From Sporisorium sorghi (lineage: Eukaryota > Basidiomycota > Ustilaginomycetes > Ustilaginales > Ustilaginaceae), in contig JALCCG010000354.1 of the NCBI GenBank assembly GCA_023212695.1, positions 1 to 19,850 on the forward strand: a stretch of DNA of 19,850 nt, given 5' to 3'. Numbering within the stretch: position 1 is the first letter of the stretch; the number at the start of each line of letters is the position of its first letter. The translations under genes were made by a program, and so were the position numbers. Under the pieces are notes generated by a model. That model searched no databases. It saw nothing but the letters and a program-made list of their open reading frames with translations, and was not told where the DNA came from. Positions 9,801 to 16,760 of the stretch are shown here, one piece after another.

Positions 9801-10759
9801 ACGCCGTTGAGGTTCGAGTCGGCGCGGATCTGCGCCTCGCGGTCGAGCTCGTTGTACACCTGGCGCTCGCGGTCGGTGGCGTAGCGTGACATTGACATGA
9901 CGGTCGAGTCGGGACGAGATTCCCAGAGCAGGTGCTGCTTGGCAGGATCCAGGAGGGCGCTGATCGCGATCAAGTTGGCGTCGGAGCGGAGAGCGTTGAT
10001 GCCAGTGACGACGTGAAGCTCGTCCATGCTCAGGTGGCCGAGCGAGGCGAGCGAGACGAGATAGTACTGCACGCCCCAAGGCACGGCGAGACGACCGTCG
10101 TTTTGCTTTTGCATGATCTTGACGCGCATGTGGCTGTCGACGACGATGAAGGGCGGCATGTACTGCATGGGACGAGGGGGTGGTTTGTTGCTGACGGCAG
10201 TGCTTGCGGAAGTGTTTGCATTTGCAGATGGCGCCGGCTTGAACGATTCGGCAAGAGGCTGGGGCTGAAACTCATCTGCTTGCTTCTCTGACTTGCTCTT
10301 GCTCGCTGGACGTCGAGCAGCGTCCGGAACCGGGAGAAGAATGCGTTGGGGAGTGCCATGCTTTGCAAGATCTTGACGGAAAAGCGACCACGAGGGTCCA
10401 GGCTTGGATGTGCGTGCACCCTTAGACGCCGAGGGCGGAGATGCGGAGCCGGCGAGGGAAGATGAAGGCGTATCGGAAGCATCATGAAAGGAATCAGAGT
10501 CGTCCTCGGAATCGGAGGCGGTGAGGTCGACGGTTTCTGAGCCACCGGGGCTGTCCCCGGCGTGGAAGAGGGCGCCAAGCATGGATGATTTTGCGTCCTT
10601 GTCGGGCGATGCGGGCAGAGTCCTGGCGATCTTGGGTGCTTTCGGCGACGTATGACCTGCTGAGGCTCTCTTGCGCAAGGTGCGCCTGCCGCCATCGTCT
10701 GGAAGGTTTTGAAAGGACTTTGGCGCTCGCGATGTTCTGTGGCCAAGGTTGCAGACCAT
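6872..10759 (-). CDS. RNA-dependent RNA polymerase of the RNA silencing pathway (QDE-1/Rdp1 type)
   Basis: A 1295-residue cellular RdRP, the enzyme that copies RNA into double-stranded RNA for Dicer in fungal RNA interference. Residues 1 to about 220 are polar and probably disordered, with Ser/Asp-rich acidic patches. The conserved RdRP domain follows and includes TDGAG (516-520), AFQGRVAGAKGVW, the RFSADNILDPDTRLRL region and the catalytic LLSGGDYDGDLIRVFW motif, with DYDGD at 863-867 supplying the metal-binding aspartates. All key motifs are intact and no frameshift interrupts the gene, so it looks functional. I start at the ATG at 10759; the frame is open another 192 codons upstream but that extension has no conserved look and would cross the TATA-like site. 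The next gene, the SAP-motif gene, is divergent. Smuts such as U. hordei have several RdRPs, so which paralogue this is cannot be told here. Confidence 0.93.
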   Translation of the reverse strand: MVCNLGHRTSRAPKSFQNLPDDGGRRTLRKRASAGHTSPKAPKIARTLPASPDKDAKSSMLGALFHAGDSPGGSETVDLTASDSEDDSDSFHDASDTPSSSLAGSASPPSASKGARTSKPGPSWSLFRQDLAKHGTPQRILLPVPDAARRPASKSKSEKQADEFQPQPLAESFKPAPSANANTSASTAVSNKPPPRPMQYMPPFIVVDSHMRVKIMQKQNDGRLAVPWGVQYYLVSLASLGHLSMDELHVVTGINALRSDANLIAISALLDPAKQHLLWESRPDSTVMSMSRYATDRERQVYNELDREAQIRADSNLNGVIGPPGEEMRSFGGRVLFEGRLEAVKLDGKHGKHYDFSIKLFPPKLGGSCRFSRRFGSENILRIKMDPPLTKDARRFAVHSKTRDKQREILQMLTRTVQIMGRKYRPFFCKEDTLFYLCIGAPPNCSDRPEFDCVWDLIDHHAPFAENSRSPWGKFVQRVQLGLSTSVPASVIDKMTHVPDIFGDVDPATGKRQEMTDGAGCVSLAVVRDIAQHLGYDSIPSAFQGRVAGAKGVWYVDPAAERTLPNEKAVRWIQLRGSQNKIGYSQNKPLDLSQLVVDLLGPCRTYAPSTLSKQIILVLQSNGVPIGTFADMQRAELQAIADEVSDWQGSSDTVRMRLAAVVERLCKVESLKAKRSTESAEHRAQGMDSLKGASNNGSLGDDDDREIFYGQNGRHLWNGMPLSKHERAYEMLLSGFHPEKCSYLADLLVDIADLAMRKVIKRFAIPVARSAEAMVIPDPTGTLDENEIQFRFSADNILDPDTRLRLTHVPEGEVLVTRHPCLLPTDVRKVRAVVRPELSLYKDVVVFSTKGQRPLASLLSGGDYDGDLIRVFWEPKLVEPFENADVRYADCPFEVDDVFVRSEKTVAEFVAEHQDKHKDERDRELIKELVAGAFEPSVRGLYGAMHLYAAWQFGTCSTEAVELAHKFCQCMDSHKTGLSLKPQVRIEDSKMYLGDLPDWAYEAQDEADSKDWLSVENYNKAKTARKNPTRPESVLCALWSEGAREQGLLKARLQKQTEKLRGVEDTDLSGVWRQADSLKRVGKEVKETMHTHVTVAERSYVLTNACTRQGIEARAREQRNGKAAPSKRASASVPLRRVRSEAAKPAPLTRRESDTESVAAAVDDLDRNDLSDRLQGTIEVPGVLGSASEVAARFCQWPKAFQKEHIDKMDKLEVERLDKLRASYTYSITYHHKPRFAFEMAWRWMMSLKAEASGQQQAQGSGSLQVPTSTLDLMSLRTKIIKRNFEMSQGRGVEI

Positions 10760-10911
10760 GATATGTCTTGATGAGTGTTGAAAGGGTGGGTGCGGTTTAC
10801 GGAATGGCTTTCCGGGATGTTTAGCAAAGATGCGATGGTTCGCCAATGAAGCTGGAAAGACGAGCGAGAGAGAGACTGCAGAGTGGGTATAGAGAAGCGT
10901 CCAAGGGGGGG

Positions 10912-10974
10912 CTAGATGAAGCAAAAGATCATGGCTTGGCGGATCACGTTGATGCGGAGGTGGGGCAAGAACAT
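10912..10974 (-). other. Upstream ORF in the RdRP leader
   Basis: On the minus strand an ATG at 10974 opens a 20-codon ORF ending in TAG at 10912-10914, with a second in-frame ATG at 10932. It lies between the TATA-like box and the RdRP start, so it should be in the transcript if transcription starts just downstream of that box. Short upstream ORFs usually lower translation of the main ORF; that effect is inferred here. Confidence 0.4.
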
Positions 10975-10996
10975 TGGTGTAGAGAGCAGGGCCGTC

Positions 10997-11003
10997 TATA
11001 TAT
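10997..11003 (-). promoter_or_regulatory. Probable TATA box of the RdRP gene
   Basis: TATATAT in an otherwise GC-rich setting, about 240 nt upstream of the RdRP start codon on the minus strand. Position and composition fit a fungal TATA element; the transcription start is not known. Confidence 0.5.
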
Positions 11004-11696
11004 CCATCGGGGCTGCGCAGTGGTGGTGGTGTTGTAGCAAAGATGAGGTGCGGATTGCGGAAGAGATGCGGCCAAAGTGAAGCAACACTGGCGCATCGAG
11101 TGATCTTTTGGAGCAAGACGGTTCTGCGAGGTGTTTGCTGCGCAGCGTGGAGAATCTGCACAAAGATGAGGTTATCCGAGATGAAGTGTGACGAGCATCG
11201 AGACGGTGTGATGGCGCATGTGGTGCAGCTGCTCCCAAGTGCGCTGCCAAGCAACAGCGAGCGCGCAAAGTCGAGCTCGAGGCGGAAGCCGCTCGCCAAG
11301 AAACCGTTGCGCACGCACGCACGGTTGAAGAGCAAAGGGATCTTGACGGTTCAGTCTGTGTCCTTGAAGGAGAAGAGGTCGATCCGAGTCCAGCTTCCGT
11401 CCCCGACGATGCTGTGAGAAGCCGATGATGATGCGCAACTCGAGCGCCGATTGAGCTCAAGCTTCTGAGGTTGAGATAAAGTGCCAAGTGCGCTGTGAGT
11501 GGTTGGAGCCAGAATTGGCGGCTCAGCTTTTGCGAAACATGAGCAGCAGCGCATCAGAAGGCGCAGTCAAGGTTGATGGCAACGGCTCTAAAACAGACAG
11601 AGCTGGAAAAGCTTTTCTGGTCAAAGCGAGAAGGAAAAGGACACTCTCAAACTGCGCACAAGCGGCGGCCCGTTTCGCTGCAGCGCTGCAAAGCTG

Positions 11697-11772
11697 CAAA
11701 GTGTGACTTTGTACAAGAAGAGGAAAAGTGTCACTTTTCAGCTGCAAGATCGGGCAAAGAGATCTGCCCGAT
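11697..11772. repeat. Cluster of three inverted repeats upstream of the SAP-gene TATA box
   Basis: Three perfect short dyads follow one another. The first is CAAAGT-gtg-ACTTTG (11697-11711). The second is GAAAAGTG-t-CACTTTTC (11723-11739). The third is ATCGGGCA-8nt-TGCCCGAT (11749-11772). The first two share an AAAGTG/CACTTT-like core. The cluster ends 33 bp before the TATA box. Spacing and symmetry suggest binding sites for dimeric regulators, but no known factor is assigned. Confidence 0.6.
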
Positions 11773-11805
11773 GCATCTTTTTAATTTTTATTTTAATTTT
11801 AAATT

Positions 11806-11814
11806 TATATAAAA
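11806..11814 (+). promoter_or_regulatory. TATA box of the SAP-motif gene
   Basis: TATATAAAA matches the consensus TATA element and lies in a patch of almost pure A/T (about 11777-11816), about 170 nt upstream of the start codon at 11982. Confidence 0.65.
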
Positions 11815-11958
11815 TTGAGACCAACACTCGGTAGAAGTTACACAAGAAGCCTCGTCCAACCTGCCAAACAAGGCAAGAGCAGCAGCATCGCATCCACCAT
11901 ATCTCCACCATCTCCACCATCGCTTTCTCTAAACTGCAACAGCAGCCAAAGGGGGTTC

Positions 11959-11985
11959 ATGTTTGGCCCTACATCGCAACCATGA
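11959..11985 (+). other. Nine-codon upstream ORF overlapping the SAP-gene start codon
   Basis: ATG at 11959 opens a frame that ends with TGA at 11983-11985. This stop overlaps the main ATG at 11982-11984 as ATGA. The uORF ATG has a poor context (T at -3), while the main ATG has A at -3, so leaky scanning to the main start is expected. Confidence 0.55.
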
Positions 11986-12323
11986 CCACCAACATGCTGC
12001 TCTCACCAGACGCACTTCACTGCCTCAAGCGCAAGCAGCTCACCAACCTATGCAGGCGATTCGGCATCAAAGCCATCGGCAAAAGCACAGACCTCATCGA
12101 GCGTCTTCAGCAGTACGCTGCTTCCAACATCCCAGCTGACAGCCCCACCAAGGGCAACGTCGCCATCTTGCGACACGTCAAGCGGCCCAGGCAGAGCGAT
12201 TCGAGCCAGGAGTCTGTGGGCGATGATGACGAGGAGGTTGGAGGGACGCTGCGGTATCCGCCGTTGACGCCGCGGACGAGGCAGAAGCGGGTGTCGGATT
12301 TGGTGCTGGCTATTGAGCAGGTC

Positions 12324-12372
<49 letters not shown>

Positions 12373-14663
12373 GCGATGATACGGATGATGACGATGATGG
12401 TGGTGATGCGGGTGCGCAGAGGAACAGTATTGCTTTTCCTATGTCTTGGCCGCCACCGCGTCGTTCGGTTCTTGCGCCTTATAGCGCAGTGCAGGATGCA
12501 CAGCCTACTCCGCTTCTTGCTCCTCTGCCCGCAAAAGACGAAGCGCAATCCACTGCACCCCTCCGCATCATCAAAGCGCTCCCCACCTCACCCCGCATCG
12601 CATCGCCTCTCTCCACCGCCACCATCCTCGAGATGGGCACCTCCACCAGACCTGCGCCCGCAGCCAGCAGCACCACCAGCCTCTACCCGGACCTCACCGC
12701 TCTACCTCTACCCGCAGGCATTTCCAGCGACGGCCTGACATCCTCTTCGACGCTGCCCTCGATCACCTCCCGCCAATTCTCCGCGGCAGCTGCGTCCGTG
12801 TTGGCCGAGATGAACGCACGCTTGACCGCAGCAGGGAGGTCGGTGACGTCGGGCTCGCTGGCGACCGTGTCGAGTGTGGGGAATGGCACGTGGACCAATC
12901 TGGCGGCTAGCGCGTCGGCGCAGGGCATGTGCAAGAGTCGGTCGGGCAGGTACGAGGTCCACCACGAGCGGCAGTTCGACAAGATGGATTCCATCGTCAA
13001 TCACTACGCTGCTCGGCGGGTGGGTGCAGCGTCGGGTGAGGGCGCGAGCAAGTCCGGTCAGAACAGCGAGGCGGCAGCACCAGCAGTGGCGCCGGCGCGG
13101 ATGACAGCGAGCACGTCGACATCGCAACGCCGTGCGCGCGTCGATGCATCCACCTCAACGCGTGGTCTTGCCGCCATGGCGCGCTCCACCAGCACACGCA
13201 AGCTGCCTCCTGTCGAGCGCCGGCCGTTGCCCGTCCCACCGATTTCGCAGGCCAAGCTGCCTTCCACTCTGAACAGACCCGCCTCTTCGCGCCAAGCGTC
13301 CGTCACGACTACGAGCACCAACACCGACCCACCACGCGCCAAACGCCTCCGCCTCGCCGCGACCGAGGTCCACGACGCTCTACAAAACACGGTGCTCGAG
13401 ATGCCTCGCTCTAAAAAAACCGTCGTCATCCGCGTCACGCGGCCCGACCGCGAGGGCATGCCGTACAAGGTCAGCGTCGCCTCTTCTGAAAAGGCGGGCG
13501 AGAGCGCACCCGTCCGTGCGGCGTCTTCGCTGCGCAAGACCGTGATCAAGGCGACCAAAAGCACCTTCACCGGCAGCGGCAGCGCCTCTAAAAAGATCGC
13601 GGCGAGCGCGCAGTCGCACAAGAGGGAAGCGGCGTTTGCGCCGCGGCAGCAGCAGCAGCAGCAGCAGCAGCAGGCGGCGGCCATGTCGCGCAGCTTGAGC
13701 AGCCGCGCTAACGTTGCCGACGTGCCGACGTCGCCAAGTGTTGGGAATAGGTTTACGGGGATCGAGGCGGCGGTTGTCGAGTTGAGCAGTGACGCTGTTC
13801 GCAAGCCCTCGGCAGCCATGTCGGCCATGAGCGGTGCCACGACGGCAAGTGCTTCGACGGAGGCGAGCAAGAGCACGAGCAGCCGGTTTGGCGGCAGCAT
13901 CCGCAGCAGCAGCGTCTCGCAGGGTCTGGGTCGAGCAGAGGCCGCTCGTCAGGCGAGGCTCAAGGAGTTCAAGGCGAGGACTAAAGCGGCGCTGGCTGGA
14001 TTCGGCAGTCTGCGCAACGTCTCTGCTGCCTCTTCTGCCAACACCGACGCAGCGTCGTCAGCGTCGACACGCAAACCCGTACCGACAGTAGCAGCCGCGT
14101 TCTCGTCCAGCGTGATGAAGCCCACCATCGCCAGCATCAACCGCGCAGCCGCCGTTGCCGCCACCCGGAACAGTGCATCAGCGTCGCTTGCGCTCTCTCA
14201 GACCACCCAAGCCCGACCGCTGTCTCTCGCGCTGGACGCTCTGCCCTCGATGACAGGCCCTCCACTGCAACGCGCCGCGACAGTGCACGCCGGAGCCCTG
14301 GGCAGCACACCGTGCCTGACGCCGCGCTCATCCTCGCTGCGCCACCTGCGCCGCGTGCTGCGCAAGCAGCAGAAACAGGCCGATCTCGAACACGACCGCG
14401 TCGTGGCTGCCGAGAACATCCGCCCCGGCGACGTGGTGCCTTCCGTCGTCAATACGACTGCACCGCAGCACCAGCAGCTGGAGAAGACGCAGGATGCGCT
14501 GGTGAGCAAGCCGTCCATCCGCACCGTGGCGCGGGGGGGTTTCGCCGAGAAAGTCGCTCGCGAGTGCCGAGAAGTTTGCCAGTGTGCCGAATCGGTTGCA
14601 GCGGGTTCCCGGGGAAGCGGCGGTGGGCCTTGGTGGCGAGTAGAGCGACGATGTCCGCTTTGA
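11982..14663 (+). CDS. SAP-motif, low-complexity protein, possibly nuclear (function unknown)
   Basis: An 893-residue frame. Residues 8-45 look like a SAP motif, a two-helix DNA-binding element: LSPDALHCLKRKQLTNLCRRF followed by GIKAIGKSTDLIERLQQY. The rest is Ser/Ala/Thr-rich and largely disordered, with a polyglutamine run of 15 (residues 116-130, pure CAG), an Asp-rich patch after it, and a second polyglutamine of 9 (556-564). Less repetitive islands are HERQFDKMDSIVNHYAARR, KKTVVIRVTRPDREGMPYKV and a basic stretch LRHLRRVLRKQQKQ near 787-800. I do not recognise the family beyond the SAP motif. The last 39 residues look wrong: they hold four Cys and two Trp in a protein otherwise almost free of both. 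One G fewer in the run at 14533-14539 would give a more typical tail ending at TAG 14641-14643. The ATG at 11982 has a good context and directly precedes the SAP motif. A chromatin role is inference. Confidence 0.8.
12327..12371 (+). repeat. (CAG)15 trinucleotide repeat
   Basis: Fifteen uninterrupted CAG codons encode polyglutamine in the SAP-motif gene. A second run of nine CAG lies at 13647-13673 in the same gene. Pure repeats of this length are expected to vary in length between strains. Confidence 0.95.
13647..13673 (+). repeat. (CAG)9 trinucleotide repeat
   Basis: Nine CAG codons in the SAP-motif gene, followed by GCG codons for alanine. Confidence 0.95.
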
Positions 14664-14990
14664 ACCGGTTTTGAGGGGGGGGGGCGCCGAGGGACGTCAG
14701 AGGAGATCGTGTTTCGTTTTCTTGCGGCGGGTGGTGAGGACAGCGGCGGAAGGGCTCTGTCCAACACCACTTGCTTTTTTTCATTCTTGTCTCGCATTCT
14801 CATACAGATACCCACCTTTTGTCAAACTGCACACTTTCGAGCTTTCTGACCTGTTTGCTGCCTTTATCGCCGTCGAATGGTGTGAGAGTCAAGATTCGGC
14901 ACTCGCATTACAAGCACCATCGCACCCCGCACCCGGCACTCGGATCGAAACGCACAACAAACCAAGATGCGATTGCAGCCAATGTAGGGG

Positions 14991-15022
<32 letters not shown>

Positions 15023-15183
15023 ATGCGATCTTTGGCATTGAGAAAGAGCAGAACCAAGAAGCCCGCAGCAGCACCCCGGTCCATCGATGAGCTTTATGCA
15101 AGAGGATGAAGGATCAAGACGGGACCCAGTGTACGCCGCTATGAAGAAAAGCACATGTAAAGACAGACAAATTGAAACGCAGA
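14664..15183. terminator. Convergent 3' region between the SAP-motif and chitin deacetylase genes
   Basis: 520 bp without a supported gene. It contains a run of ten G (14675-14684) and a run of 28 A (14991-15018). Both flanking genes end here, so it should hold both polyadenylation sites. No transposon ends or RNA gene were seen. The A run is genomic and followed by unrelated sequence, so it is a tract rather than a retro-copy tail that I can support. Confidence 0.4.
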
Positions 15184-15328
15184 TCAAGCAAGCATGGCGA
15201 TAGCAGACAAGAGAGCGGCACCGGCAAGCGAGGCGCCAATGAGCAGCGTGGGGTACTGGTTAGCCGTAGCGCCGGACTTGATCGATGCCTGGCCGGCCTT
15301 GCTTGCGCTCGCGCCGCTTCCACTCGAC

Positions 15329-15371
<43 letters not shown>

Positions 15372-16695
15372 ACCTGGAACCGCTAGCCGCGCTGCCCGTC
15401 GCCCCCGCACCCGAACTCGAGGCGGTCTGGCTGATCGCCGCATTCGGATTGTAATGGTTATCCGCCGCCTTGATCGTCGCGCCGTCCGGCAGACCGGTCG
15501 CATTGATATTACCCGCCACGTACTGCGCAAAGTTGGGATACGTGATCGCCTCCGGGTACGGCTTGGTCTGGTTCATGCACGCCGTCAACGGCACGATATG
15601 CTTGAAAACAGCCTGGATCTTGGGGTACTGCTCGATAAACTCCTCCATGGTATGGCCGTTGATCTCGTGCGTGAGCACGATATTGCCCTGGCCTGCGGTT
15701 GGGCCCGCGGTTTCCTTGGCGATGATCGCGGCGTAGTTGGCGTCGATGCTCGCCGTAGGCAGCGTACCGAGCGGGAGGATCTTCCAGTCGTCCGTATCGT
15801 CCGTCCACAGCACCGTCTCGAGTCCCAGAGCTTTGGCGATAGCACGCACGCGATCGTCCACATCGCCAAACGGCGGCCGCCAGCACGTAGCCGTCACTCC
15901 AACAACGTCCTTGATCACCTTGGCGGTGTAGTAGAGCTCGGCGAACACCTGATCGTCGGGGAAAGCAGTCATGTACTGGTGACTCCAGGTGTGCACGCAG
16001 ATGTGGTGCCCGTCGACGATACCGCGCTGCGCCTCGAGGGGCCAGTCGAGCACGTTGGAGCCAATGTAGAACATGGTGGCCTTCTGGTTGTTCTGCTGCA
16101 GGAAATCGTAGAAGGCATTGTGGGTGCAGTTGGGGCCGTCGTCGAAGGTCAACCCCCACGTGTCCGGCTCGGGACACTGCACGAGATCGTTCGGGATGTT
16201 CGGATGCTTCGGGTTGTCGCATCCGTTGAACGTCCACCAGCAGTCCGGATCCGTGTTGGGGTAAGTCGGCGTGAAAGCGGAGAAGTCACCGTTGACTGTC
16301 CCCTTGGGCGTGATGCCGGCGGGGATGATGCCGGAAGCCTTGATGGTGTTCCACACGTTGTGCGCGTCTGTGTCGCCCGGGAGGATGGTGGCGTTCTCCC
16401 AAGGGACAGGGAACTGCTTGGCGAGCGCCGCCACCTCGGGCAGGTTGTACGCGGTGCACTCGGCCTTGGCATCCTTGATGGCCGCCTGCTCCGGCTCGGT
16501 GGTGGCACGCGGCTTGAGCGCCGCTTGTGCGGGCGAGCCACGCTTGTGGATGAGCCGGTCGTACTCGCCACTATCGCGGTGACGACGGTAGAGGTTCTGG
16601 ATGTTCTTGTGATCAGGGACACCGCGGCCGATGTTGGCGCTGACCGCCGAGGCGAGCGAGACGGCCGCGACGATGGCTGTGGACGAGAGCTTCAT
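15184..16695 (-). CDS. cda: Chitin deacetylase, secreted and probably GPI-anchored
   Basis: A 503-residue polysaccharide deacetylase (carbohydrate esterase family 4) that would convert cell-wall chitin to chitosan at the cell surface. Residues 1-20 are a clear signal peptide, and a KR pair at 51-52 could be a Kex2-type propeptide site. The NodB domain shows TFDDGP (183-188), HTWSH (235-239, the metal-binding histidines, with Gln where Pro often follows), CWRPPFGDVDDRVR (271-284) and LTHEIN (341-346). Several N-glycosylation sites are visible (for example NAT at 101-103 and NCT at 189-191). The C-terminus has a Ser/Gly repeat region coded partly by a hexanucleotide repeat, then a small-residue segment and a hydrophobic tail LLIGASLAGAALLSAIAMLA, typical of GPI-anchor addition. 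The ATG at 16695 is the only sensible start. Chitin deacetylases in plant pathogens help hide chitin from host immunity, a family-level statement; which paralogue this is cannot be judged. Confidence 0.93.
15329..15370 (-). repeat. Seven-copy hexanucleotide repeat coding Ser-Gly
   Basis: Seven perfect copies of GAGCCG on the plus strand, read on the minus strand as alternating Gly-Ser codons in the stalk region of the chitin deacetylase. Copy number is likely variable. Confidence 0.9.
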
Positions 16696-16716
16696 GGTGT
16701 GTGTCTATGTGAGCTG

Positions 16717-16760
16717 CCTTTTTTTTTTTTTTTTTTTTTTTTTCTTCTTTTTTTTTTTTC
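16717..16760 (-). repeat. A-rich tract in the chitin deacetylase leader or core promoter
   Basis: On the plus strand a nearly pure T tract of 44 bases with only three interior or edge C positions besides its ends. It starts about 22 nt upstream of the chitin deacetylase ATG, so it reads as poly(A) in the mRNA if transcription starts upstream of it. Confidence 0.8.

Larger units (their letters stand above)
10760..11981. promoter_or_regulatory. Divergent promoter region between the RdRP and SAP-motif genes
   Basis: 1222 bp with no supported gene. For the RdRP (minus strand), a TATATAT box lies at 10997-11003, about 240 nt before its ATG. The leader between them holds a 20-codon upstream ORF (10912-10974, minus). 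For the SAP-motif gene (plus strand), a TATATAAAA box at 11806-11814 sits inside a strikingly AT-rich patch (about 11777-11816), about 170 nt before its ATG. Just upstream of that lie three inverted repeats (11697-11772). A 9-codon upstream ORF overlaps the main start at 11959-11985. Confidence 0.6.

Noticed and set aside
10760..11335. N-terminal extension of the RdRP frame by 192 codons
   Set aside because: It lacks an ATG at its beginning, would run through the TATA-like box, and has no conserved appearance.
14991..15018. A28 run as the tail of a retrotransposed copy
   Set aside because: No coding similarity, target-site duplication or element body is visible next to it.
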